A stretch of 64,000 nucleotides of DNA from an uncultured Acidobacteriaceae bacterium. Its GTDB lineage: Bacteria; Acidobacteriota; Terriglobia; Terriglobales; Acidobacteriaceae. Where the stretch lies: positions 1-64,000 of the forward strand of contig CAINJJ010000047.1 of assembly GCA_903849645.1 (NCBI GenBank), written 5' to 3'. The notes below the pieces were generated by a model that saw only the letters and a list, made by a program, of their open reading frames with translations, had not been told where the DNA came from and made no database searches. A program made the translations under genes and the position numbers. Position 1 is the first letter of the stretch. The number at the start of each line of letters is the position of its first letter. Below are positions 37,904-46,190 of the stretch, piece after piece.

Positions 37904-38719
37904 GTGGAACGAACGCAAGCGGACCTGGAACTCGCATTGGGGCACCGATTTGCCCGTCCGGATCTGCTCGTCCGCGCCCTCACTCATCGTTCGCTGGCCA
38001 ACCAGTTGAGCGTGGAGGCCGGGGCGGATGAGTCTGCCGGTACGGTCGATAACGAGCGGCTGGAGTTCCTTGGCGACGCCGTCGTGGGGCTGGTCGTGGC
38101 CGAGGCGCTCTTCCTCCTCCATCCCGATTGGCAGGAGGGGGAGCTGACCCGCATGCGGGCTCACCTGGTGAGCCGCAAGCACATGGGCGAAGTGGCGCGG
38201 GCCTTTGGCCTTGCGCCTCACATCCGCCTGAGCCGGGGAGAAGAACGCAGCGGCCTCCGCAACAAGGCCAACGTGCTTTCGAATACCATGGAGGCTGTGC
38301 TGGGCGCGCTCTTCCTTGACGGCGGAGTGGACCCGGTCAGGGAGTTTGCGCGGCGCTGGGTCATTGATCAGGCGGCTGAAGAGGCTGCCACCGAATTGCG
38401 CTCCTGGGCCGCGCTGGGCAACTATAAAGCAGCGCTCCAGGAGCACTTGCAGGCAACGCACACCGGAACCCCCGCTTATCGCGTCAAGAGCGAGAGCGGC
38501 CCCGACAACCACAAGCGGTTCCAGGTCGAGGTGCGGGTCCGAGTCGGCGAAGGCGAGCCCGGCAAGGCGCTGGCCCGCGGCATGGGAACCTCAAAGAAGC
38601 TCGCTGAACAGGACGCCGCACGGCGCGCCCTTGAACGGCTCGCGGCAGCCAGGGAGAAATCGGGCCACCCAGGTCTTGGCGGCTCGGACGGGGATCGGGA
38701 GGAGTCAGAGGTTTCATGA
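37904..38719 (+). CDS. rnc: Ribonuclease III
   Basis: The catalytic motif DNERLEFLGDAVVGLVVAEA and the second acidic site NTMEAVLGALFLDGG are intact, followed by a double-stranded RNA-binding domain (YKAALQEHLQATHTG, ending SKKLAEQDAARRALERL). The enzyme processes rRNA precursors and other duplex RNA. The start is uncertain: GTG 37904 gives 271 residues near the usual length, while the open frame reaches a TTG at 37829. The stop overlaps the start of the signal peptidase gene (ATGA). Confidence 0.92.
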   Translation: MERTQADLELALGHRFARPDLLVRALTHRSLANQLSVEAGADESAGTVDNERLEFLGDAVVGLVVAEALFLLHPDWQEGELTRMRAHLVSRKHMGEVARAFGLAPHIRLSRGEERSGLRNKANVLSNTMEAVLGALFLDGGVDPVREFARRWVIDQAAEEAATELRSWAALGNYKAALQEHLQATHTGTPAYRVKSESGPDNHKRFQVEVRVRVGEGEPGKALARGMGTSKKLAEQDAARRALERLAAAREKSGHPGLGGSDGDREESEVS

Positions 38720-39498
38720 GCATCCCTGAACAAGGGTCCGTGTCCGACGCGCAGCAGGCGTCGCCGATGCGGCTTCACCTGCCCACCGTGCCCGAGGCCC
38801 TGGCTTCACTCTTGCGCACCGTGGTGGTGGCCCTGTTTCTGCTTACCTTTGTCTTGCAGCCCTACCTGATCCCCTCTGAAAGCATGGAGCGCACGCTGCT
38901 GGTGGGCGACTTTCTCCTCGTCAACAAGCAGGTCTATGCTCCGCCCGGCAGCATGGCCCGCCTGCTGATGCCCTATCGCGAGGTCGAGCGCGGCGATATC
39001 GTCTTCTTCTACCATCCGCATCCGCCCTTTCTCGTCAAGCGGGTCGTTGGCATTCCAGGCGACCGGTTGCGCATCGAGGATGGCCGGGTCACCGTCAACG
39101 GCGCCCCCCTCGATGAGCCCTACGCGGCCTTCGAGCCGGCGGCACGCAACCTCTTCCGCGACGACTTCCCTGCCCGCGTCTATACTGACCCCGCCGTGGA
39201 CCCAACCTGGTGGAAGCAGATGCAGGGACTTACCCGCAACGGCGAACTTGTGGTGCCCGCCGGCCAGTACTTCGTTCTCGGCGACAACCGCAATCACAGC
39301 ACCGATTCGCGCTTCTGGGGCTTCGTTCCGCGCCAGGCCATCGTCGCCCGTCCGCTGGTCATTTACTTCTCCCTCGCCCGGCCCTCCACCACCGATGTTC
39401 AACAGGCCGCGGATGATAAACTCGGACACGACAGGGAACTCTCGGCCAGGCTTACCGGGTTTGCCCGCTGGAAGCGCATCTTTCACGTGGTGCATTGA
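38716..39498 (+). CDS. lepB: Signal peptidase I (first copy)
   Basis: This 260-residue protein has one N-terminal membrane helix (RTVVVALFLLTFVLQPYLI), the catalytic serine in IPSESMERTL, the catalytic lysine in LVKRVVGIPGDRL and the box-E motif VLGDNRNHSTDSRFWG. It removes signal peptides on the outer face of the membrane. It overlaps rnc by four bases. A second, clearly different signal peptidase gene follows. Confidence 0.92.
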   Translation: MSIPEQGSVSDAQQASPMRLHLPTVPEALASLLRTVVVALFLLTFVLQPYLIPSESMERTLLVGDFLLVNKQVYAPPGSMARLLMPYREVERGDIVFFYHPHPPFLVKRVVGIPGDRLRIEDGRVTVNGAPLDEPYAAFEPAARNLFRDDFPARVYTDPAVDPTWWKQMQGLTRNGELVVPAGQYFVLGDNRNHSTDSRFWGFVPRQAIVARPLVIYFSLARPSTTDVQQAADDKLGHDRELSARLTGFARWKRIFHVVH

Positions 39499-39609
39499 CG
39501 GCAGCGAACAGTGGACCGTAGACGGTGCGCGGAGATTTGCAGAAATCCTTACCGCATTGGGCTGAAACCTGCTGGAATGCGCTGAGAACTGGCCCCCTGA
39601 CCCCTGATA

Positions 39610-40443
39610 ATGAGCGACAGGATGACGAAGAAGACGCCCACCGCCAATACGCCCAGCCCTGACGCCGAGGACAAGTCCGTTCCCGAACACGTGGAAGAGA
39701 CGCCCTTTGAGGCCCTGGCCAGCATCTGCTCCGTGCTCGTGGTCGGCCTGTTCATCCTCACCTTTCTGGGCCAGAACTTCGTCATTCCCTCCGGCTCCAT
39801 GGAGAAGACGCTCCTGGTCGGCGACCACCTGGTGGTGGACCGCATCACCCTCGCTCCTCCCACAAACTGGATGCCGCTGGTGCACTACCGCGAACCGCGG
39901 CATGGCGACATTGTGGTCTTTCTCAAGCCCGTGCCGGACCTGGTGGACGGCCAGCCTGTCATTCAGTTCCTGGTCAAGCGTCTGGTTGGCGTCCCCGGCG
40001 ACCACATCCACCTCCACAACGGCATCGTCAGCATCAACGGCGTAGCGCAGGCCCAGCCCCACGCCGAACCCACAACACCCGAAAATCACCGCGATTTTCT
40101 GGATGAGTTCCCGTCGGTTCCGCCGGCCGTCGAGCCGGGCGCCACGGAGGGCTGGTCGGTCGAGTTTCCCTCCCACATTGAAAACGGCGACCTGGTGGTT
40201 CCTCCCGGCAAGTACTTCATGATGGGTGACAACCGCCACAACAGTCTCGACTCCCGCTATTGGGGCTTTGTGCCCAGGGAAAACATCATCGGCAGGCCGC
40301 TGTTCAACTACTGGTCGTTTGAGACGCCGGAGAGCGAATATGAATCCTCCGGAGTGGGACACAGCGTGGCCTGGCTCGGCCACGTGGCGCTGCACTTTCT
40401 AACGGAGACGCGCTGGAAGCGCACCCTGCACCCGGTGCGGTAG
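39610..40443 (+). CDS. lepB: Signal peptidase I (second copy)
   Basis: This 277-residue paralogue has the membrane helix (SICSVLVVGLFILTFLGQNFV), the catalytic Ser in IPSGSMEKTL, the catalytic Lys in LVKRLVGVPGDHI and MMGDNRHNSLDSRYWGFVP. It differs from the first copy in its acidic N-terminal tail and in the insert between the boxes. All catalytic residues are intact in both, so the pair may divide substrates. An AsmA-type gene follows on the same strand. Confidence 0.92.
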   Translation: MSDRMTKKTPTANTPSPDAEDKSVPEHVEETPFEALASICSVLVVGLFILTFLGQNFVIPSGSMEKTLLVGDHLVVDRITLAPPTNWMPLVHYREPRHGDIVVFLKPVPDLVDGQPVIQFLVKRLVGVPGDHIHLHNGIVSINGVAQAQPHAEPTTPENHRDFLDEFPSVPPAVEPGATEGWSVEFPSHIENGDLVVPPGKYFMMGDNRHNSLDSRYWGFVPRENIIGRPLFNYWSFETPESEYESSGVGHSVAWLGHVALHFLTETRWKRTLHPVR

Positions 40444-40551
40444 CGCTCTTTCAGCCAGCGGCTGCCGGCCAGTCACCCAGGCAGCCGCGGAAGCCAACTT
40501 TTTTGCTGGGAACTGTCCGCCGTCAACTGTAAGCTGTCCACTGATAAGTCC

Positions 40552-43098
40552 ATGACCGAACCCAAGCAAGCAGGACGACTGAAGCGTAAGCGGATTTGGC
40601 AGATTCTGGCGGCGCTGGCCGTCCTTCTGGCCGTTCTCATCGTGCCTCCACTGGTTGGCGTCAGCCGCTACAAAAGCCGCATCACCCGCCTCATCTCCAC
40701 CTCCCTCGGCAGGCCGGTGCGCCTTTCTTCCGTCGAGGTGCGGCTCCTGCCTGTTCCGGGCTTTGTGCTCACGGACCTCACCGTGCCGGAAGACCCCGCC
40801 TTCGGCGCCGAGCCAGTGCTCCACGCCAACACGGTCAAGGCCTCCATCCGGCTGTTTTCGCTGTGGCGCGGCCGGCTTGAGATCGGCACCATCAGCGTGG
40901 ACGAAGCCAGCCTGAACCTGGTGCGCTCCCCTGCCGGGCGCTGGAACCTCGATTCGCTCTTCCGCAATGCAGCCGCGCAGCCGGGCTCCGGGCCCAATCG
41001 CGCCAGCGCCCCGCTGCCTTACCTTGAGGCCACCAACTCCCGCATCAACATCAAGCGCGGCGCGGAAAAGCTGCCCTTTTCCCTGGTCAATGCCGACCTC
41101 TCCTTCTGGCAGCAGAATCCCGGTGAATGGCGTCTGCGCCTGCGCGGACAGCCTGCCCGCACCGATCTCACCCTCGGCCTGGCCGACACAGGCATCGTTC
41201 GCCTGGAGGCCAGCCTCCACCAGGCGGCGCAGTTGCGCCAGATGCCGGCCCACATCGACATCGAGTGGCGCGACGCGCAACTCGGCCAGTTGACCCGCCT
41301 GCTGCTCGGCTCCGACTCCGGCTGGCGCGGCGACCTGACCGGCGAACTGCACCTCGACGGCACCGCCGAGACCGCCCAGATCAAAACACGCCTGCGGGCC
41401 ATTGGCGTCCATCGCGAGGAGTTTGCCCCCGCCGCGCCCATGGATTTCGACGCCAACTGCGGCCTCGTCTCGCATTTCTCCATGCGCGCCGCTGAAAACA
41501 TCGTCTGCGACTCGCAACTCGGCCAGGGACGCATCCGCATTGCCGGGGCAATCCCCGCAGAAGCCGGCCAGCCCCACCTCTCAGTCGAGCTGGACCGCAT
41601 CCCCGCCGCGGCGCTTCTGGACGCCTTGCGCACCGTCCGCAGCGGCCTAGGCGCCGGGCTTGAGGCCAGGGGAACAGCCAGCGGTAAACTCACTTACGCC
41701 TCAGAGGCGGAACCCGCTTCAACCTCTGAAAAGCCACTCCGCGCCCTCAAATCCCGCGCCGCCAGGTACCGCCCCGCCATCGTGGGCCCCCTCACCGGAA
41801 GCATTGCGGTCGACGGATTGGAGATCAGCGGCGGCGGACTCACCGAGCCCGTCCGGCTTCCAAAGCTGCTGCTTGAGCCGGCAGCCGGCGAGCCCTCCGG
41901 CCCGCGTTACCTTACCTCGACAGCCTCCATCCCCGCCGGAGCGAGCACCCCCCTCGCGGTTGCTGCGCGCCTCGGTCTGGATGGTTACCAGATCACCGTG
42001 CGTGGGCAGGCCTCGGTTGCCCGCGCCAGGGAACTGGCCCGCATGGCTGGAATGGCCGATGCCGCCCCACTCGACGCCCTTGCCGGCGATCCGCTCTCGG
42101 TGGACCTTACCGCCGTCGGCCCCTGGATGCCCGCGCAGAGGCTTCCCTTCGGCGTCCCGGCTGCCTCCGAGGACCTACTCAGCGGCACCGTAACCCTCCA
42201 CAACGCCAATTGGAAGGCCGACTTCCTGGCCAATCACGTTGAAATCTCCCAGGCCACGCTGCACCTTGGGCCAGGGGAGCTCCGCTGGGACCCCATTGCC
42301 TTCACCTACGGACCGGTGAAGGGGACCGCCGTCCTTACCCTGCCCGCCCCTTGCGTGGCGCCCACAACCTGCCCCCCTCGTTTCGAGCTTCAGTTTGGCG
42401 TGCTCGATGCCGCGGTGCTCCAAGCTGCCTTCCTGGGTGCGCACGCGCCGGGGACCATGCTTTCCACTCTGATTGACCGGCTCCGCCCCACCGCTGCTCC
42501 CCCCTGGCCCGAGCTCGAAGTCACGGTCAAAGCCGATTCGCTCGTCCTGGGGCCGCTCACTCTGCGCGCCCCCACCGCGATGCTGCGCACAAAAGCCGAT
42601 GGGGCCGGAATCTCCGGTTTCGACGCCAGTCTCCTGGGAGGCGCGATCCATGGCTCAGGCTCCTTCAAGGCCGCCGCCACCCCCAAAGACAAGCCCATTT
42701 ACCAGCTCGAAGGCCACTTTGAAAAGCTCAATCCTCAGGCCGTAGGACAACTCGTGGGCCAGCGCTGGTCGGGAGGACCGCTGGACGGCGACGGCAAACT
42801 GGAACTGGCGGGATTCACCGGCAGCGACCTGGCCGGCTCGGCCAGCGGCACGCTGCACTTCGAGTGGCAGCACGGCGCGATATCCGGCCCTGGCGCGGTT
42901 CCAGCAGTCCTCAGCCGCTTTGACCACTGGGTTGCCGACGCCGAAATTGCCCATGGCGCGCTCACCCTCAAGGACAATCAGGTCAAGCGAGGCTCGGCGG
43001 TCACGCCCGTTCAGGCCTCGGTACCCTTGGCCGAGAGCCCAAGGGTCGCCTTCGCCCCGTTGAAGCAGGCCACGCCAAAGCCCTCCGGCAAGCGCTAG
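40552..43098 (+). CDS. AsmA-family protein
   Basis: This 848-residue protein has one N-terminal membrane segment (ILAALAVLLAVLIVPPLVGV) and a large periplasmic part. The N-terminal AsmA domain is shown by RITRLISTSLGRPVRLSSVE and VDEASLNLVRSPAGRWNLDSL. The C-terminal 150 residues are like the AsmA C-terminal domain (SLLGGAIHGSGSFKAAA, DGDGKLELAGFTGSDL). Proteins of this group are linked to outer-membrane assembly or lipid transport. Confidence 0.82.
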   Translation: MTEPKQAGRLKRKRIWQILAALAVLLAVLIVPPLVGVSRYKSRITRLISTSLGRPVRLSSVEVRLLPVPGFVLTDLTVPEDPAFGAEPVLHANTVKASIRLFSLWRGRLEIGTISVDEASLNLVRSPAGRWNLDSLFRNAAAQPGSGPNRASAPLPYLEATNSRINIKRGAEKLPFSLVNADLSFWQQNPGEWRLRLRGQPARTDLTLGLADTGIVRLEASLHQAAQLRQMPAHIDIEWRDAQLGQLTRLLLGSDSGWRGDLTGELHLDGTAETAQIKTRLRAIGVHREEFAPAAPMDFDANCGLVSHFSMRAAENIVCDSQLGQGRIRIAGAIPAEAGQPHLSVELDRIPAAALLDALRTVRSGLGAGLEARGTASGKLTYASEAEPASTSEKPLRALKSRAARYRPAIVGPLTGSIAVDGLEISGGGLTEPVRLPKLLLEPAAGEPSGPRYLTSTASIPAGASTPLAVAARLGLDGYQITVRGQASVARARELARMAGMADAAPLDALAGDPLSVDLTAVGPWMPAQRLPFGVPAASEDLLSGTVTLHNANWKADFLANHVEISQATLHLGPGELRWDPIAFTYGPVKGTAVLTLPAPCVAPTTCPPRFELQFGVLDAAVLQAAFLGAHAPGTMLSTLIDRLRPTAAPPWPELEVTVKADSLVLGPLTLRAPTAMLRTKADGAGISGFDASLLGGAIHGSGSFKAAATPKDKPIYQLEGHFEKLNPQAVGQLVGQRWSGGPLDGDGKLELAGFTGSDLAGSASGTLHFEWQHGAISGPGAVPAVLSRFDHWVADAEIAHGALTLKDNQVKRGSAVTPVQASVPLAESPRVAFAPLKQATPKPSGKR

Positions 43099-43122
43099 CG
43101 CACCGAACATTACAATCGAAGC

Positions 43123-43812
43123 ATGGCACTGTCTCCAGCTTCTTCCCCGGTCGAGATTCGCTGCAAGGGCATTCTGTTTGACATGGACGGCATCCTGATC
43201 TCGTCCATTGCCTCGGTCGAACGCAGTTGGACAAAGTGGGCCACGATGCGGGACATTGACCCCGTCCATGCCTGCCACATCGCCCACGGCTGCCGCGCCA
43301 TCGAAACCCTGGCCAAGCTTCGACCCGACCTCGATGGTGAGGCCGAACTCAAGATCATTGAAGATTGGGAGATCGCCGATGGCGACGGCGTCACCGTGCT
43401 TCCAGGCATTCCGGCTCTGCTGGCGGCCCTGCCTCCCCACCGCTGGACGGTCGTGACCAGCGCCACGGAACGGCTGGCCCCCGCGCGCCTGGCCCAGGCT
43501 GGCCTTCCCGTGCCCCTCAGAATCGTCACAGCCGACCAGGTCACCTGGGGCAAGCCCCATCCCGAGCCATTCCTGGCCGGCGCGGCGCTGCTGGGCTTTG
43601 AGCCGGCCGAGTGCGTGGTCTTTGAGGATTCGTCCTCGGGCACAAAAGCCGGCCGCGCCGCCGGCTGCACGGTCGTCGGAACCACGTTTTCTCACGCCAT
43701 TGAAGAACTCGACGCCGCCCACTACCTCATCCAAGACGTAACCGGCATCTCCGTCATCACCCTGCCGGGGGACGAAGGCCTGGTGCTCCGCTTCACGCCT
43801 CTGGCCCTCTGA
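43123..43812 (+). CDS. HAD-superfamily sugar phosphatase-like hydrolase
   Basis: This 229-residue HAD hydrolase has motif I FDMDGILISS with the two catalytic Asp, motif II TVVTSATE, the lysine of motif III (WGKPHPEPFL) and motif IV VFEDSSSGTKAG. The cap lies after motif I as in the phosphoglycolate and glycerol-3-phosphate phosphatase groups. The substrate is probably a small sugar or polyol phosphate. It converges on the carbonic anhydrase gene with six bases between stops. Confidence 0.85.
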   Translation: MALSPASSPVEIRCKGILFDMDGILISSIASVERSWTKWATMRDIDPVHACHIAHGCRAIETLAKLRPDLDGEAELKIIEDWEIADGDGVTVLPGIPALLAALPPHRWTVVTSATERLAPARLAQAGLPVPLRIVTADQVTWGKPHPEPFLAGAALLGFEPAECVVFEDSSSGTKAGRAAGCTVVGTTFSHAIEELDAAHYLIQDVTGISVITLPGDEGLVLRFTPLAL

Positions 43813-43818
43813 CCGCCC

Positions 43819-44565
43819 TTACTCGTCCGCCTCGATGCGCCGCCCATGCAGCTCCTGGAGCGGGCGGGTATTCATCTTGAACAGCGCGGCAAAGTAGCGC
43901 AACTGGTCGCGGCTCAGGCTCAGCTCCTGCTCAAAGACAAACCAGCGGACTCCCTCTGTGCAGGGCGGCGTGGTGAGCGAGCCCATGAAGGTCCAGTAAC
44001 CGCGGTCGGCGGGCAGCAGTCCGCCCGGATTCACAAACTCGGTCACCTTTTCCCTGGCCCCTTCGGTCTTGGGCATGTGCTGCCACAGAGCCGCCAGCAC
44101 GGCGTTGGGGCTGCCCTGGTCCTCCATCAGCCGCACCGCCACCACCGCCAGCTTCCCCTCGGCGCTCTTGTGCACCAGGTGGACCACCATGTCGGAGAGC
44201 TTGCCCTTCACGGCCTCCTCGCCGGGGTGGTGAAAGTGGAACTGCACCAGGTCGTAGCGCACCCCGCCGGCCACAATGTAGCTGCCCGGATTCACCTCGG
44301 CCACTACCGTGTGACCGTTGTTCTCCAGGTTCACACCGCCGGCGATGTAGTGGAACTCGATGGGCTGCAGAGCCTTGTTCAGGCGCGCGCCGCGGATGTC
44401 GATGGGCGACTGCTCGCGGCCCTCCGAACAGGTCTTGTAAGCCGGGTCCAGCTTGCCCCAGTTCAGCGGACCCGTCTTGCCTTCATAGCTCCAGTGGGCC
44501 GTCGATTGTGCTCCGGCAAGGCTACTCAAACCAAGGGCAAGAACAGCAACAAAAGAAAAGCGCAT
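43819..44565 (-). CDS. Alpha-type carbonic anhydrase, exported
   Basis: This 248-residue protein has a signal peptide (MRFSFVAVLALGLSSLAGAQ) and the alpha-CA fold: WSYEGKTGPLNWGKLDP, EQSPIDIRGA, zinc histidines in VQFHFHHPGEE and VVHLVHKSAEG, and FMGSLTTPPCTEGVRW. It hydrates CO2 in the periplasm. ATG 44565 has GGAG upstream. It lies 115 bases downstream of the Nmad3 gene and on the same strand, but the terminator between them suggests separate transcription. Confidence 0.93.
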   Translation of the reverse strand: MRFSFVAVLALGLSSLAGAQSTAHWSYEGKTGPLNWGKLDPAYKTCSEGREQSPIDIRGARLNKALQPIEFHYIAGGVNLENNGHTVVAEVNPGSYIVAGGVRYDLVQFHFHHPGEEAVKGKLSDMVVHLVHKSAEGKLAVVAVRLMEDQGSPNAVLAALWQHMPKTEGAREKVTEFVNPGGLLPADRGYWTFMGSLTTPPCTEGVRWFVFEQELSLSRDQLRYFAALFKMNTRPLQELHGRRIEADE

Positions 44566-44640
44566 GGGTTCTCCTGGTTCATAAGACGCAGTGCAATGGA
44601 CATGGGGGGTGTCCCGAAGAATTCTATTCCATCGACGCAG

Positions 44641-44680
44641 GGGCCGGGAAAAGGAAAGGGACCCATCGCGCGATGAGTCC
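44641..44680 (-). repeat. Terminator-like 40-bp repeat, inner copy (R1)
   Basis: On the minus strand the block begins at the last base of the Nmad3 stop codon and forms a 9-bp stem (GGACTCATC/GATGGGTCC, one G-U pair) with loop GCGC. It is followed by the pyrimidine-rich CCTTTCCTTTTCCC. This is a good rho-independent terminator. The same 40 bases, with one mismatch, recur at 46031-46070 on the other side of the two-gene cassette. Confidence 0.8.
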
Positions 44681-45402
44681 TACCGGAGGGAAAAGACGAA
44701 GCGTGCTGCGCTTTCGGTGAATTCCCGGCTCACCCAACGAGGTGGGCTCCGTTGGATGCTGGTGTTCCCTCCAAATCCACCAAATATCAACTGCATTTCG
44801 GGTGCAAGGCGCTGCAAGGGTCGCCCATTCTTGTCCGTTCCCACCGAGCTTATCCTGATCGCCTTCTTCAGCAAGCGGCTCTTGGCGGTTCCTTTTATCA
44901 GAGCCAATCGGTCCTTCTGGTCCTGGAAAACAGCTGCGTGCTTGACGTGAAAGTTGTTTTGGAACATCCCATCCAATTCGGTCCGGCTGAAGGAAGCGGC
45001 CACGCCCGCCCGAGCGACCTCAAAGTAACCAATGATGTACAAGGCGGGGGAGCATTCGAAATCCCAACCCTTCAGCCCTGCATAAAACACCAATAGGCTG
45101 CCTTCGCCAAGCTCCCGGAGTTTCGCTTTTGGACTGGTCGGGTCGCCGTAAGTGAATGTCTCGAACTCAGGATCGAAGTGAATCGGTTGGCCCAAGACCC
45201 GCTCACGGCGAGACTCAGGAAAATAGTTGACTAGCTCGATTCCTTTTCGACCAAGCGTGTTGCCGTACGTTCTCTTATCTACGCCCATGCCCTTGAAACC
45301 ATCAGGAATCGGGATGTACTCGAAGGATCCATCGGCAAAGAGCGGGCCATGAATCCCGCCAGAACCGGTGTCGATTCCGACTCTTAGCAGGACGACTTGC
45401 AT
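44680..45402 (-). CDS. Nucleotide-modification-associated domain 3 (Nmad3) protein
   Basis: This 240-residue protein begins MQVVLLRVGIDTGSGGIHGP and continues FADGSFEYIPIPD, the pattern I recall for Nmad3. Other conserved-looking parts are LVFYAGLKGWDF, ALYIIGYFEVA and HAAVFQDQKDRLALIKG. The domain was named from computational surveys of systems that modify DNA bases; its chemistry is not established. It overlaps the Nmad2 gene by 19 bases and has GGGAAAGG as ribosome binding site inside that gene. Base composition is lower in GC than the neighbours, pointing to transfer. The domain call is from memory of motifs. Confidence 0.7.
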   Translation of the reverse strand: MQVVLLRVGIDTGSGGIHGPLFADGSFEYIPIPDGFKGMGVDKRTYGNTLGRKGIELVNYFPESRRERVLGQPIHFDPEFETFTYGDPTSPKAKLRELGEGSLLVFYAGLKGWDFECSPALYIIGYFEVARAGVAASFSRTELDGMFQNNFHVKHAAVFQDQKDRLALIKGTAKSRLLKKAIRISSVGTDKNGRPLQRLAPEMQLIFGGFGGNTSIQRSPPRWVSREFTESAARFVFSLR

Positions 45403-45977
45403 TTCTTGACCTTTCCCAGATCATCCAGACTCATTCCGTGAGGCTCTCCATGGATACCCTGTTTGAATTCGCTGGTTAGCCATTCAAGAAACGGTCTAAA
45501 ATCTGCTTCTCCGACGTAGTGAAACCCTCGGGGATTCTTCTCAAGATGAAACTTCCGAATGTCGATTGCTTGTCTTCCGAAATAATAGAAGTTCCAGGAA
45601 ATAAGAGCGAATTGGTTGTGCCGCGCAAAATCGCTTGGAATTAGGTTGTCTCCCATCCTCTTTTTGTATTCGCCACTATCCGGAGGTCTCTTGAGAGCAA
45701 ATCTGCGTTGTGAAAAGTATTGGCCGCGATCAATCTTCTCATCCACCCGCATTGCGTAGATGAGCTTTCCATGACCCGCGCTCCTAGCGCTCACACCACC
45801 AGTGCCGATGATCCAATCCCCTTCTTCCGCCAATTCAACAATATTCTTCCGGCCTTCCTTTCCCTGCGTTATCTCAGCCTTCTCGTTGAATTTGCAGCGG
45901 CAAAGGGTGCAAAAACCGAAATAAGGATTGGGTGCACGCCCGTTGTCGTGGTCAACGACATAAGAGAAAACCTTCAT
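45384..45977 (-). CDS. Nucleotide-modification-associated domain 2 (Nmad2) protein
   Basis: About 197 residues start at ATG 45977 with MKVFSYVVDHDNGRAPNPYF and GFCTLCRCKF, the hallmark of Nmad2 proteins. GDWIIGTGG and GHGKLIYAMRVDEK follow, then LKRPPDSGEYKKRMGDNLIP. The frame is open further upstream to 46082, but that part belongs to the repeat copy R2. A TATACT -10-like box lies at 46007-46012 on the minus strand; no good -35 is seen. The gene is followed and overlapped by the Nmad3 gene. The pair likely acts in a nucleic-acid modification or sensing system whose role is unknown. Confidence 0.7.
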   Translation of the reverse strand: MKVFSYVVDHDNGRAPNPYFGFCTLCRCKFNEKAEITQGKEGRKNIVELAEEGDWIIGTGGVSARSAGHGKLIYAMRVDEKIDRGQYFSQRRFALKRPPDSGEYKKRMGDNLIPSDFARHNQFALISWNFYYFGRQAIDIRKFHLEKNPRGFHYVGEADFRPFLEWLTSEFKQGIHGEPHGMSLDDLGKVKKCKSSC

Positions 45978-46030
45978 AGCAATGCCCGCTTGTCTTTGGA
46001 TTTGGCAGTATAATTTTATACCTCGAACGC

Positions 46031-46175
46031 GGGCCGGGAAAAAGAAAGGGACCCATCGCGCGATGAGTCCCTGCCAAAGCAATGAGTCGAAGTATGCCGA
46101 GCTCGGTGAGAACTCCCGCTGCGGCCTCGACCTAATGGATTCAATTCATCTTCGGTGCATGGCGATTGGAGAGCC
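46031..46175 (-). pseudogene. Decayed 3' end of a second Nmad3-like gene plus terminator repeat, outer copy (R2)
   Basis: Bases 46031-46070 repeat the 40-bp terminator block found after the intact Nmad3 gene (39 of 40 bases equal). Upstream on the minus strand, 46071-46175 still aligns with the last codons of Nmad3: a piece like CACCGAAGATG matches the part encoding LAPEMQL, and a CGGGAGTTCTCACC-like piece matches the one encoding SREFTE. The copy is frameshifted and diverged. It therefore looks like the tail of an older Nmad3 allele left beside the present cassette. Confidence 0.6.
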
Positions 46176-46190
46176 TCGCCCTGCCTGCCT

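Noticed and set aside
39500-40550. Similar AGTGGAC-type motifs on both sides of the second signal peptidase gene
   Set aside because: The similarity is short and imperfect and I cannot define a repeat unit with confidence.
44641-46070. The 40-bp repeats as terminal repeats of an insertion sequence
   Set aside because: They are direct, not inverted, there is no transposase between them, and one copy is exactly at the Nmad3 stop where a terminator is expected.
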